Part shown: positions 9,754 to 17,854 of the stretch, piece after piece | How positions within the stretch are numbered: the first letter of the stretch is position 1 | Layout of the letters: every line of letters starts with the position of its first letter | Source of the DNA: Syntrophomonadaceae bacterium | GTDB lineage: Bacteria; Bacillota; Syntrophomonadia; Syntrophomonadales; Syntrophomonadaceae | DNA: 64,000 nucleotides | Direction of reading: 5' to 3' | NCBI GenBank assembly: GCA_012729715.1 | Contig: JAAYCQ010000082.1 | Coordinates: forward strand, 1 to 64,000 | Notes under the pieces: model-generated | The model's database searches: none | The model's input: the letters and a program-made list of their open reading frames with translations, nothing else | Told to the model about the DNA's origin: nothing | Translations under genes and position numbers: made by a program

Positions 9754-9803
9754 ATTCACGCGGATCGCGCGGATCTATTAGGATTTACGCGGATTCTTTT
9801 AAT
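9754..9803. repeat. Solo CGCGGAT repeat end between csrA and fliD
   Basis: Reads AATTCACGCGGATCGCGCGG on the plus strand and continues GATTTACGCGGATT. It fills almost the whole gap between the csrA stop and the fliD SD and matches the left end of the GxxExxY-bearing element at 11299. Confidence 0.8.
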
Positions 9804-9805
9804 TT

Positions 9806-10045
9806 CTATTCTCCTGGTTTGTATTTTTTTAGCTGCGCCAGTTTTTCTTGCAGGTGGTCGATGCTGGCGGTGGCTTTCAGGTTTTCGGTTTTTATTTCTT
9901 CGTAGAGTTCTTTGCGGTATATTTGCACTTCCCGGGGGGCGTTGATGCCTATGCGGATGGTGTCCCCCTGGATATCTATGATGCTGATTTCTATATTATC
10001 TCCTATGACTATGCTTTCTCCTTTTTTACGGCTCAATACCAGCAT
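9806..10045 (-). CDS. csrA: Carbon storage regulator CsrA
   Basis: 79 residues from the ATG at 10045 ([16 protein letters not shown]), which has AGGAGG 8 nt upstream; an upstream in-frame start would add 11 unlikely residues. Signature residues are in place: [37 protein letters not shown]. CsrA binds GGA in RNA hairpins and, in Bacillus, represses flagellin (hag) translation until FliW removes it. The C-terminal tail (about 20 residues after the core) is somewhat longer than in enterobacterial CsrA. It directly follows fliW (stop at 10048, 2-nt gap), so the antagonist and its target are co-translated. Confidence 0.97.
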   Translation of the reverse strand: MLVLSRKKGESIVIGDNIEISIIDIQGDTIRIGINAPREVQIYRKELYEEIKTENLKATASIDHLQEKLAQLKKYKPGE

Positions 10046-10047
10046 AT

Positions 10048-10509
10048 TTAACCCTCCTGAACGGCAGCGGCCTTGCACTGCTCTGGAGGAAAAATATTGT
10101 GCCTGATTTTATAATCGGTATTTTGAGTAATAAACTGCAGGGCTTTTTTATTTTTACTGTTAACAATAATCGGGGCCAGCAGGTTAGCGGTGCTCTGCTT
10201 GAAGTCCTCGGGAATGGTCAGAACTACATATACCGCCAATTCCTCCGCTCCGGTTTCGCATTCCAGACGCTTAAGTTCCTCTTCTCCAACTTCGATACTG
10301 TAGTTCGGAAAGAAGACGAAGGGCTGCGCCAGTATAAGGCAGACCGAGGTGTTGTTCAGAGACTGGAGATAGTAGAGGGGGCTGCCCTCTTCCATAGCTA
10401 GTATCAGGAACTCTCTATCGCCTTCCAGACCAGGCAGACCGGTGGCGAAAGTAATAATGTCTTCTTTTTGATATTCCAGTTCTCCCAGTAAAGGGGTATT
10501 AAGCTTCAT
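10048..10509 (-). CDS. fliW: Flagellar assembly factor FliW
   Basis: 153 residues, typical length. Family features: [19 protein letters not shown] near the N-terminus, [20 protein letters not shown], and a C-terminal [11 protein letters not shown]. FliW binds either newly made flagellin or CsrA; when flagellin is exported, FliW sequesters CsrA and flagellin translation resumes. SD AAGGAG about 7 nt before the ATG. The neighbour order yviE-fliW-csrA is that of Bacillus subtilis. A deleted CGCGGAT element ends just upstream of its SD. Confidence 0.96.
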   Translation of the reverse strand: MKLNTPLLGELEYQKEDIITFATGLPGLEGDREFLILAMEEGSPLYYLQSLNNTSVCLILAQPFVFFPNYSIEVGEEELKRLECETGAEELAVYVVLTIPEDFKQSTANLLAPIIVNSKNKKALQFITQNTDYKIRHNIFPPEQCKAAAVQEG

Positions 10510-10527
10510 AAAGCATCTCCTTTTTAA

Positions 10528-10712
10528 AATTCACGCGGATTTCGCAGATTTAACGGATTTCCACAGATTTAATAACAAATTATAATCAGCGACCAATCTA
10601 TAATAAACCTTGTAGGCTGATCTTATAATCTTTTTAGTTATTTCTCATAAAATAATTATTCATAAACATAAACCGCGTTAATCTTAAGTAATCAGCGCGA
10701 TCCGCGTTAATT
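10528..10712. mobile_element. Internally deleted CGCGGAT / GxxExxY element (MITE-like)
   Basis: 185 bp bounded by AATTCACGCGGATTTCG at the left and GATCCGCGTTAATT at the right. Bases about 10595-10712 align with 11655-11776 of the full element, including about 25 codons of the GxxExxY gene start (shared AAACCTTGTA and CTTTTTAGTTATTTC), now without a usable frame. It fills the whole gap: 3 nt after the yviE stop triplet, and only a few bases before the fliW SD. Confidence 0.85.
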
Positions 10713-10715
10713 ATC

Positions 10716-11279
10716 TCACGCGATGGCGTCGTAGTAGCTTCCTATCCATTCCACGTTGATGGAGGGTTTTTGTAGGAGGTACATGTCTACTTTGGCCCAT
10801 TCGGTGTTGTTTTCTAGTATTCCCCGCTGCAAGTTACAGTTAATCTCCCGGGGTTCCAGGGTAACTTCAACTTCCCTGGTTTCTACATTTACCTCAGGCG
10901 GATGCTCGGGCATTAGGGCTACATTATAGTCTACTTCAGATTCAGCCTGCAGGCGGGATGCTACTAATTGCCCCACACTGGTTGGGGCTTCTATGCTTCC
11001 CAGGGTGTCCCCTTCAGCGGCTATAGTACCTATGGCTTCTAAACCCTGTGATAAGGACAACTGGGCATTTTCCCGGCATATTGTAGGGGGAGTCTTTAAT
11101 CCCATATCAGCCCGGCACTGGGTCCAGTCTATCTCCAGTTTGGCCGAAGGGTTATCTATCTGCAGGGAAACTGACGTAGTTTTTATATCCAGGTAAGGTA
11201 GCGTGGTATTAAGTTTTATAGCCGGCTTATAGATATCCAGTCCTACCAGTGCCGGCTGTTGGGTAATGCGTAGGTCCAT
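10716..11279 (-). CDS. yviE: Flagellar-operon protein YviE-like (DUF6470)
   Basis: 187 residues from ATG 11279 (MDLRITQQPALVGLDIYKP); an in-frame GTG at 11288 is possible, but AGGTG stands 6 nt from the ATG. Begins with the DLRITQQPA motif of DUF6470/YviE proteins, which in Bacillus lie between flgL and fliW. Acidic, rich in beta-prone stretches, with no signal peptide or membrane segment; the exact function is not known in any organism I can name. Conserved synteny points to a role in filament-junction assembly or regulation. The C-terminus WIGSYYDAIA is also family-like. Confidence 0.85.
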   Translation of the reverse strand: MDLRITQQPALVGLDIYKPAIKLNTTLPYLDIKTTSVSLQIDNPSAKLEIDWTQCRADMGLKTPPTICRENAQLSLSQGLEAIGTIAAEGDTLGSIEAPTSVGQLVASRLQAESEVDYNVALMPEHPPEVNVETREVEVTLEPREINCNLQRGILENNTEWAKVDMYLLQKPSINVEWIGSYYDAIA

Positions 11280-11298
11280 ACCTCTCACCTGCCAGGTT

Positions 11299-11776
11299 AA
11301 TTCACGCGGATTTCGCGGATTTAATGGATTTCCGCGGATCTTTTAACAATTCTTAGGCATTTACTACTTTTCTCTTAAAGGTTATTTTTTCGCCAAAATT
11401 TATTAATAAACCAACTTTAATTCCAGTAGCTTTTAAATAATTAATTAACTGCGTTTCTTGAGCTCGACCCAATTCACTAATTGCTTTTAATTCAACAACG
11501 ACTTTATCATCAACCAACAAATCAGCAAAATACTCACCTATCAGGTTATCTTCATAATAAACCTTTATTGGGCATTGCTGTTTTACCTCAAAGCCCTCAT
11601 TCTTTAGTTCAATTACCATAGCGTTTTCGTAAACTTTTTCCATAAAACCCGCGCCCAAGGTATTATAAACCTTGTATGCTGATCTTATTATCTTTTTAGT
11701 TATTTCGCTATAAAGCAAATTACTCATAAATAAAATCCGCGCTAATCTTAATTAATCAGCGTAATCCGCGTGAATT
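11299..11776. mobile_element. CGCGGAT-ended element carrying a GxxExxY gene
   Basis: About 478 bp with inverted ends: AATTCACGCGGATTTCGCGG at the left (with two further CGCGGAT units) and ATCCGCGTGAATT at the right. It fills the yviE-flgL gap; its right end is about 6 nt from the flgL stop and its left end is next to the yviE SD. The only cargo is the GxxExxY gene. Deleted or solo relatives lie at 10528, 14346, 9754, 17176 and 7357. No target-site duplication is obvious. Confidence 0.8.
11353..11727 (-). CDS. GxxExxY protein, PD-(D/E)XK-like
   Basis: 124 residues, typical for the GxxExxY family (TIGR04256/PF13366). The name motif is visible as G27-FM-E30-KV-Y33 in LGAGFMEKVYENAM. Residues D69 (YFADLLVD) and E79-L-K81 (VVVELKAI) form a D...ExK pattern of PD-(D/E)XK nucleases, so nuclease activity is possible but unproven. 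No Shine-Dalgarno site is visible; the ATG follows the repeat end directly. It has no evident link to flagella: it is the cargo of a repeat-bounded element placed in the flgL-yviE gap. The gene is more AT-rich than its neighbours. Function unknown. Confidence 0.9.
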   Translation of the reverse strand: MSNLLYSEITKKIIRSAYKVYNTLGAGFMEKVYENAMVIELKNEGFEVKQQCPIKVYYEDNLIGEYFADLLVDDKVVVELKAISELGRAQETQLINYLKATGIKVGLLINFGEKITFKRKVVNA

Positions 11777-11782
11777 TCCCCC

Positions 11783-14326
11783 CTACCGTAGGAAGTCGAC
11801 CAGGGTGGGCATTATTATGCGGGCACCGGCGGCTAAGGAGGAGCGGTAGACATTTTCCTGGAGTTTCAGGTTAAGAATAGTCTCAGCTTCATTAGCACTT
11901 TCATTATCAGCCAGCAAACCGATATACGATTCCTGGGTATATTCCAGACGGTTTTGTTGCAATTCTAAGCGGTTAATACGGGCACCGATAGTGGACCGGT
12001 AAAAGAGTAGTTCCTGCATCCGTTCGTCATTTCCGGCCATTTCATTTCCTACCTGTGGTAGTTTACCAACTTCGATTCTGCGGGTTAAATCCGCCACATA
12101 ACCAAATAAGCCTGCCTGATACTTAAATCGTACTGCACCTTCGGGCGAAGATTCTACCGTAGCAGTTTCTAAACTGATACTGCCATCGTAATACAAGCCT
12201 GTTTCTTTATCCAGGGTGAAAAATTTAAACTGGTTAACTTTATTATCCATGGTGGCATTGTCGAAAACGAAGTTGTGCCCCCCGCTGCCGGTTTGGATAC
12301 CCTTAATGTCAGTAAAGGTGTAGCCTATATCTACACTGCGGGAATCTGCTTTACCCCCGGTCGATAACGATATTATCGTCTTATCCCCCACTGCTATTTC
12401 CGGGGTAGCCAGGCTAATTCCCCCCAGAGTATCACTGCCATTGTTCCAAATAATCAGGTCTTCGGTAAAATCAGGATCACCGATATCGGAGGCGCTTATT
12501 TTAAATATTTGCTGATTACGGGCGGTCTCCATATCGATTTCCTTATTTTCCAGTTCCACATATTTATATTTGCCATCGCTGGTATATATATGTCCTTTTA
12601 TATCTACTAGAATTTTGGCGGATTCGTAATTATCTTTATAACTCCAGGAGGTACCATCAAATGTAGCCGCTACCGGTATATATTCATTACCGTACTGGTC
12701 GTATACCTTGTTTTTGCCGGATTCCGGGACAGTACCGCCAAGTCCCCCATTGGCATCAGCATCCCAGTCATTGTTCCACATGATACTAGCCTTGGGGTCC
12801 GCCGGTGGAGTACCAGGAGTGGCAGTGAAGGTGATGGTGGCAATGCCAGTGGTTTCATCATAATTGTAAATAGCTGAATCAAGCGATCCGGTACCGGTAT
12901 AAGTAAAACTGGAAGTCAAATCTGTGTTATCACTTACAGCCTGCAGAACCCCATTCTTATCCTTTTGATACAGCGGCTTATTTAGAGTAAATATCTTATC
13001 AGCGCCATTCTCGCTCAAGGCAATAAAGCGGGGACCAATATTTCCCGAAGCTGGTGTTACCCTTTTTACCTCCAAAAGTAGTGACCCGTTATAAGAAGAA
13101 TCATTATTCAGAGCAGTTGCATCTTTACCTACAGCCAGGGTAGCCGGAGTATTAATGGACTCGTAGAAGAAACAGCCATTATTAGGTACTGAACCGAGAT
13201 AGCTCTGCTGCTCCCGAGCTACCGCCTGGGATGAGTTTAAAGATATGCTTACTTTATCGCCCATGGTAAACTGGGGATTGGTATCATCAATTCCCCCCAG
13301 GTCAAATCCGCTATTATTCCAAATAACCAACGGTTGGGCTCCAGGAATGATTGCAGCTAGTCCGGTTTTGGCAGCAGGGTCGCTGGGGATCGTCAGAATA
13401 GCCCCGTTATTAGCGGCGTCCATATTCATGGTTAAACCATTGAACTGCACCTCCTGAAATTGCCCCCCACCTATGGCTAGCTTACCGCTCACATCTACCG
13501 TAAGTGTATTGTTGGCAGCATCGACATTGGTAACTTTAATATTTAAGGTACCATTATAAAGGGAATTAGTAGCCCCGACAGCATCACCGGCGTTAATCGG
13601 AGCATTCATCGGATTAGCTGCGTTGGTAAAGAAAAACATGCCCTTATTATTTGGCGATTGCAAATCGCTTCCGGCTTCACTGGCTAACCCGGCAGCGGTC
13701 TTTATCTGGTAGGCACCTTCGCGCAGTTTATCAGCCTCTACCTTGTTTATAAATGAGGCATTGGGATCGATATAAGTCTCACTTAACCTGCCCATGAAGT
13801 ATTCTCTCATCATTAGATTGGTTGGGATCTTAACTCCAGCACCTATTTCCATATTAAGATAGTCATTATTGCCTATCCATTTACCATCCTGATAGGGGGC
13901 TTCAGTAACATTAGTACCGCTGAAGATGTATTTACTGCCATAAGTACTGTTGGCTATCATCATCAACTGATTGTTAAGCTCCGCCACTTCCCTGGCAATA
14001 GCTCGATTAGAATCGGGGTCGTTAGTGCCGGTAGCTGCTTTATTAGTTAATTCGCGGATTTTTTGCATAACCTCGTTTATATCATTAAGAGAGGAATCGG
14101 TAGTTTGCATATAATTAGCGGCTTCCTTGATATTACTAAGGTATTGTTCACCTTCCACCAGGGAAGTTCGCAGACGCAAGGATTTAACAATTCCTGCTGG
14201 GTCATCCGACGGCTTGTTAATTTTCCTTCCGGTAGAAAGCTGGCGCTGAAACTCATCCATGCGTTCCAAATTGCTATTCAGATTTCGCCTCAGGTCGTTA
14301 ACCAACATAAAATTAGTTATTCTCAT
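11783..14326 (-). CDS. flgL: Hook-filament junction protein FlgL (HAP3), enlarged
   Basis: 847 residues, against about 300 for typical FlgL. Residues 1-200 are the conserved N-terminal helical part (MRITNFMLVNDLRRNL, QRQLSTGRKINKPSDDPAGI); residues about 740-847 are the conserved C-terminal helices (RINRLELQQNRLEYTQES). The roughly 530 residues between are an inserted beta-rich region with internal repeats: LVIWNNSGFDLGG (333), IMWNN (515) and LIIWNNGSDTLGG (624), the first and third followed by GDK-x-SISL-type strands. Segment 684-721 (HNFVFDN...FFTLDKETG..YDGSISLET) is also found in FlgK and, more weakly, in flagellin. SD GGAGGG before the ATG. Works as adaptor between FlgK and the filament. 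Confidence 0.95.
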   Translation of the reverse strand: MRITNFMLVNDLRRNLNSNLERMDEFQRQLSTGRKINKPSDDPAGIVKSLRLRTSLVEGEQYLSNIKEAANYMQTTDSSLNDINEVMQKIRELTNKAATGTNDPDSNRAIAREVAELNNQLMMIANSTYGSKYIFSGTNVTEAPYQDGKWIGNNDYLNMEIGAGVKIPTNLMMREYFMGRLSETYIDPNASFINKVEADKLREGAYQIKTAAGLASEAGSDLQSPNNKGMFFFTNAANPMNAPINAGDAVGATNSLYNGTLNIKVTNVDAANNTLTVDVSGKLAIGGGQFQEVQFNGLTMNMDAANNGAILTIPSDPAAKTGLAAIIPGAQPLVIWNNSGFDLGGIDDTNPQFTMGDKVSISLNSSQAVAREQQSYLGSVPNNGCFFYESINTPATLAVGKDATALNNDSSYNGSLLLEVKRVTPASGNIGPRFIALSENGADKIFTLNKPLYQKDKNGVLQAVSDNTDLTSSFTYTGTGSLDSAIYNYDETTGIATITFTATPGTPPADPKASIMWNNDWDADANGGLGGTVPESGKNKVYDQYGNEYIPVAATFDGTSWSYKDNYESAKILVDIKGHIYTSDGKYKYVELENKEIDMETARNQQIFKISASDIGDPDFTEDLIIWNNGSDTLGGISLATPEIAVGDKTIISLSTGGKADSRSVDIGYTFTDIKGIQTGSGGHNFVFDNATMDNKVNQFKFFTLDKETGLYYDGSISLETATVESSPEGAVRFKYQAGLFGYVADLTRRIEVGKLPQVGNEMAGNDERMQELLFYRSTIGARINRLELQQNRLEYTQESYIGLLADNESANEAETILNLKLQENVYRSSLAAGARIIMPTLVDFLR

Positions 14327-14345
14327 TCTTCATCCCTCCGGGGTA

Positions 14346-14605
14346 AATTCACGCGGATCCCGCGGATTTATTTTGATTTACGCTGATTTTTTTAAATAAA
14401 TCATATTCAATCAGCTATTTTCATACGTGGTTGCTATGTGCCCTTCAGGGTATGGCCTCCGGCCCTGGGGGGTTAAATAAACCAATACTTTTAGGGTTTC
14501 TCATCAAACTATAGTTTGATATTACTCTACGCTGTGGGAATCATATTAAATCGTTTAAGAAAAAACCGTGTGAATCCTTACGAATCCGCGCAATCTGCGT
14601 GAATT
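14346..14605. mobile_element. CGCGGAT-ended element without a gene
   Basis: 260 bp bounded by AATTCACGCGGATCCCGCGG at the left and AATCTGCGTGAATTA at the right. The interior shares no obvious sequence with the GxxExxY copy and has no convincing ORF; it includes the dyad CAAACTATAGTTTG. The element spans the flgK-flgL gap: right end about 5 nt from the flgK stop, left end next to the flgL SD. Confidence 0.75.
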
Positions 14606-14610
14606 AACCT

Positions 14611-17157
14611 TTATCTTCCCACCAGGCCCATGCGGCTTATTATTACCTCCAGGGCTTCATCGATGGAGGTAATAAAACGAGCAGCAGCATTATAGGCGTG
14701 CTGGAACTTAATCATATTGGTCATTTCTTCATCTAGAGAAACTCCAGAAATGGACTGGCGTTTGTTTTCCAATTCATTAAGGAGGGTTTCCTGGTTTTTT
14801 ACCATGCGCCGCGCCTCCTGGCTTTGTACCCCGGTATCGGCAGCGATAGAACGCCAGTAATCATCAGTAGTAACATGATGCACCATACCCAGATTTTCCA
14901 CCGGCTCTTGATAATGGGAAAAATGGGTTGCCGGGCTGGTTCCGTCAGCAATTGTCCCGGTAGTTAACTTAATGTGCCCATCATAACTCATGCCACAATA
15001 TTGGCTCAGTGGATTATTATTGAGGGTAAAAAAATGAAGTTTGTTTTCGTCCAGGTTGGGTATAGCCACATCAAGATCATTCAGTACCCCATTACTAAAA
15101 ACAAAGTGGTGAGTCCGATTCTCAGGCTCGGGTAAATTATAGTTATATTTTAGATCCAACTGTTGGTAGGTGATGGCAGCAGCAGTAGCTGCAGTTAGGT
15201 TTAAAACCCCTTTATCCCCAACTTTCAACTCTGCAGCTTTGCCTGCATTCACAGTATCCAGACCAGTAAGTTCAAACTCCAGTGAGCCAATATTAATAAT
15301 CTGATTCCCACTGCCACCATAATAGATACTTAATGTACCAGTATGTGAGCTGTAATTCCCATCCAGTGCATATTCATGGGATATATATGAGTATTCTACT
15401 CTGCCTGTAATGCTATTAACATTAGTAACTGATAGCTCAATAGAAGCATTTACCCCCAGAGTAGAAGCATTGGTAATGCTACCTATAGCAGCACTGCCAA
15501 AAATATTGGCAGCAGTTCTTTGATTGTAACTTTGCAGTATACGCAGCTCTGCATCCCTGGCTCCAGGCTGGTTTACTATGGTATCAATTTGATACTCCCC
15601 ATTCTGTAGTCCACTAACCTGTAAATCCCTGATACCTGAGAGGGGGTCAATAACCTCCAGGCTGCGTACCGAAGTGGAGTAAAAGAAAATTTCATCCCCA
15701 TCCAGCCTTACCTTGACATCCATTTCCCTTTTGTCCAATTCCTCCTGAATAGCGTCTGCCAATTTACGCATATCTTCATAAGTCCGGGGAGCCGGTACCT
15801 GAATGTTCTTAATACCACTACCGGCATCGATTAAAAATTCCAGAGCCTGGGTGGAACTGATGTCTATACTAATGCCATTAGTCTTCAGGTCGTATATGAC
15901 ATTATTTAAATCATGTTTTAATTGGGCAATCTTAAGGGCATTATTCCCGTCCCCAAAATTAATCTTATTGCCTTCATCATCCCAGGTACGGTGACAGGCA
16001 GCAGCAATGTTTTTAGGATCATTTTGAATTTCCTGACTGACCCGCATAAATTTTGCCCAGTTATCATAACTGTCTTGATCAGGGGGCAGATCAAAAAAGT
16101 CAATACCGTCCGGATAGCGCATATCTATATAGGGAGTGCCGGACTGATCAGTTTTATTATTCAGGCTATAGCCGCCCCGGTGTATATTATTAACTTTTAC
16201 CACCAGGGTCTTGGCCAGAGCATTAAGTTTATCAATCATATTGGGAATGGTCTCTTTGTAAATTGAAGGTTGAGCTTCGCCTTCTAAAAGGGTTTTCCCC
16301 CGGGCATCCAATAACCCCCGTAGTTCACCATTGGCGACATTAACCCTGGTTCCGGTATCCTGCCAGATTACCATATTCATACCTTCCTGGTCCATCTGGG
16401 TGGAAAGTTTATTGTAGTTTACCCCCTCCACCAGCACCCGATCCCCTAATTGCAGGGCAACCATATTGTTACGGTCATTATATACACGTATATCAGCTAT
16501 CTTGCTTAGCTGGTCAATAAGCAAATCGCGTTTATCCAACAGATCGTTAGGCTGCTTACCGGCTATACTTATAGCCAGGATTTGCTGGTTAAGGTCAGCT
16601 ACCTGCATGGCAATGGAGTTTATTTCATCAACCTTGACCTTAACCTGAGCATTTACGTCTTCCCTTAATTCGACTAGCTGGCGATAGGTATGGTTAAAGG
16701 CCTCAGCCAGTGACATACCCCGCTGAACCACAACTGCCCGTACCGCTTCACTCTCCGGGTGTATAGATAAGTTCTGCCAGGATTCCCAGAACATATCCAT
16801 TACCCCCCGTAAGCCGTCTTCAGATGGTTCATTAAGGATAACCTCTATCTTAGCCAGGGTATCCTGCAAAGCTGACCAATAACCATCAGTTCTATTTTCA
16901 TGGCGAATCTGATTGTCAATAAATTCGTCTCTTATCCGGTTGATAGCGGCAATATCCACCCCCGTCCCCAACTGCCCTGCTTTACCCGTCTGTACCAGAG
17001 CCGGTGCATGCCAGGGAGGGGTAGTAACAATATCCGGCACCTGCCGGGTATAACCCGGGGTGTTGGCATTGGCCATATTATGCCCGGTAATACTTAATGC
17101 CGTCTGATGCATCAGAACCGAGCGTTTGCCGATTTCCAGGCTAAAAAAATTTGACAT
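14611..17157 (-). CDS. flgK: Hook-filament junction protein FlgK (HAP1), enlarged
   Basis: 848 residues, against 500-650 for most FlgK. The N-terminus MSNFFSLEIGKRSVLMHQTA and the ALSITGHNMANANTPGYTRQ rod/hook motif are present, as is the C-terminal SLDEEMTNMIKFQHAYNAAA. Residues about 513-752 form an extra module (GLQNGEYQIDT, LKVGDKGVLNL, HHFVFSN...LHFFTL...YDGHIKLTT) that matches parts of the FlgL and flagellin insertions. SD AAGGGG 8 nt before the ATG. FlgK links the hook to FlgL; both belong to one operon with FlgN, their chaperone. Codon use looks like that of the neighbours, so the insertion is not recent foreign DNA. Confidence 0.95.
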   Translation of the reverse strand: MSNFFSLEIGKRSVLMHQTALSITGHNMANANTPGYTRQVPDIVTTPPWHAPALVQTGKAGQLGTGVDIAAINRIRDEFIDNQIRHENRTDGYWSALQDTLAKIEVILNEPSEDGLRGVMDMFWESWQNLSIHPESEAVRAVVVQRGMSLAEAFNHTYRQLVELREDVNAQVKVKVDEINSIAMQVADLNQQILAISIAGKQPNDLLDKRDLLIDQLSKIADIRVYNDRNNMVALQLGDRVLVEGVNYNKLSTQMDQEGMNMVIWQDTGTRVNVANGELRGLLDARGKTLLEGEAQPSIYKETIPNMIDKLNALAKTLVVKVNNIHRGGYSLNNKTDQSGTPYIDMRYPDGIDFFDLPPDQDSYDNWAKFMRVSQEIQNDPKNIAAACHRTWDDEGNKINFGDGNNALKIAQLKHDLNNVIYDLKTNGISIDISSTQALEFLIDAGSGIKNIQVPAPRTYEDMRKLADAIQEELDKREMDVKVRLDGDEIFFYSTSVRSLEVIDPLSGIRDLQVSGLQNGEYQIDTIVNQPGARDAELRILQSYNQRTAANIFGSAAIGSITNASTLGVNASIELSVTNVNSITGRVEYSYISHEYALDGNYSSHTGTLSIYYGGSGNQIINIGSLEFELTGLDTVNAGKAAELKVGDKGVLNLTAATAAAITYQQLDLKYNYNLPEPENRTHHFVFSNGVLNDLDVAIPNLDENKLHFFTLNNNPLSQYCGMSYDGHIKLTTGTIADGTSPATHFSHYQEPVENLGMVHHVTTDDYWRSIAADTGVQSQEARRMVKNQETLLNELENKRQSISGVSLDEEMTNMIKFQHAYNAAARFITSIDEALEVIISRMGLVGR

Positions 17158-17175
17158 CTTAGTTACCCCTTTTTT

Positions 17176-17194
17176 TGACGCGGATTCCGCGACA
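17176..17194. repeat. Solo CGCGGAT end upstream of flgK
   Basis: GACGCGGATTCCGCGACATT on the plus strand, immediately before the flgK SD on the minus strand. Same position relative to the SD as in fliD, fliW, yviE and flgL. Confidence 0.6.
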
Positions 17195-17330
17195 TTAATT
17201 TTTAATTCTTAATTCTTAATTTTGAATTATGGTTGAAATGCTCCACATTTCTTTTTATATATTAATAAACGGAAAATCGGTAGATTTTCCACCCTTAATT
17301 AAAAATTCAAAATTTAAAATTCATAATTCG
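17195..17330. mobile_element. Short AT-rich element, deleted form of the four-helix element
   Basis: 136 bp. The left end (TTAATTCTTAATTTTGAATT then ATGGTTGAAATGCTCC) and right end (GGAAAATCGGTAGATTTTCC hairpin at 17271-17290, then AATTAAAAATTCAAAATTTA) both match the ends of the element at 18941-19427, but the four-helix gene is missing. It abuts the flgN stop codon. Confidence 0.85.
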
Positions 17331-17840
17331 TTAGATTTTCTTATCCAGAAGGTTCTTCAACGCATAGCTGCCTTCGCCGGTTTGGTCTCCTTTGTTGGAG
17401 TAGGTGCCGGCTACATCGCCGTTAAGGGTAGTTTCTATTACCTTTATATAATCAAGTGATTGTTCCAGTAATTCGTTATTATGGACATTAATAGCGCCCA
17501 GCCGGGTGAGGTTGTAATCCAGGCGGTTTATGGCCTCTTCCAGGTCATGATAGCAAGACGGATAAGCCTCCTCCGCCCTTTTTAAAATCTCCCGGGCGGA
17601 GAGTTCCTCACTGCTGATATCCCACCCCTGTCCAATTTGCTCCTGTAATTTAAAACGGGCACCTTCGGTTTTCTCCAGATTGGATATAACGATGCCCTCT
17701 TTACGAATCAAAGTATCCAGTTCCTTAACCTTACCCAGGATTATTAACTGCTGTTTCTCCTGACCCAATTCGGCCAATTCATCCAGCACTTCATTCAGAG
17801 CAGCGACAGCCCGGGTGAAGTCTGTTAGCAGGGATTCCAC
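17331..17840 (-). CDS. flgN: FlgN-type export chaperone
   Basis: 169 residues, almost all helical, with heptad-like leucines (ALNEVLDELAELGQEKQQLIILG). Family (FlgN/YvyG) and position between flgM and flgK agree. FlgN binds the C-termini of FlgK and FlgL and delivers them to the flagellar export gate. The start is a GTG at 17840 with only a weak GGTGAT site, 12 nt after the flgM stop, so coupling with flgM is likely. The C-terminus ends NLLDKKI just at the border of an AT-rich repeat element. Confidence 0.88.
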   Translation of the reverse strand: MESLLTDFTRAVAALNEVLDELAELGQEKQQLIILGKVKELDTLIRKEGIVISNLEKTEGARFKLQEQIGQGWDISSEELSAREILKRAEEAYPSCYHDLEEAINRLDYNLTRLGAINVHNNELLEQSLDYIKVIETTLNGDVAGTYSNKGDQTGEGSYALKNLLDKKI

Positions 17841-17854
17841 AATATCACCGCTTT

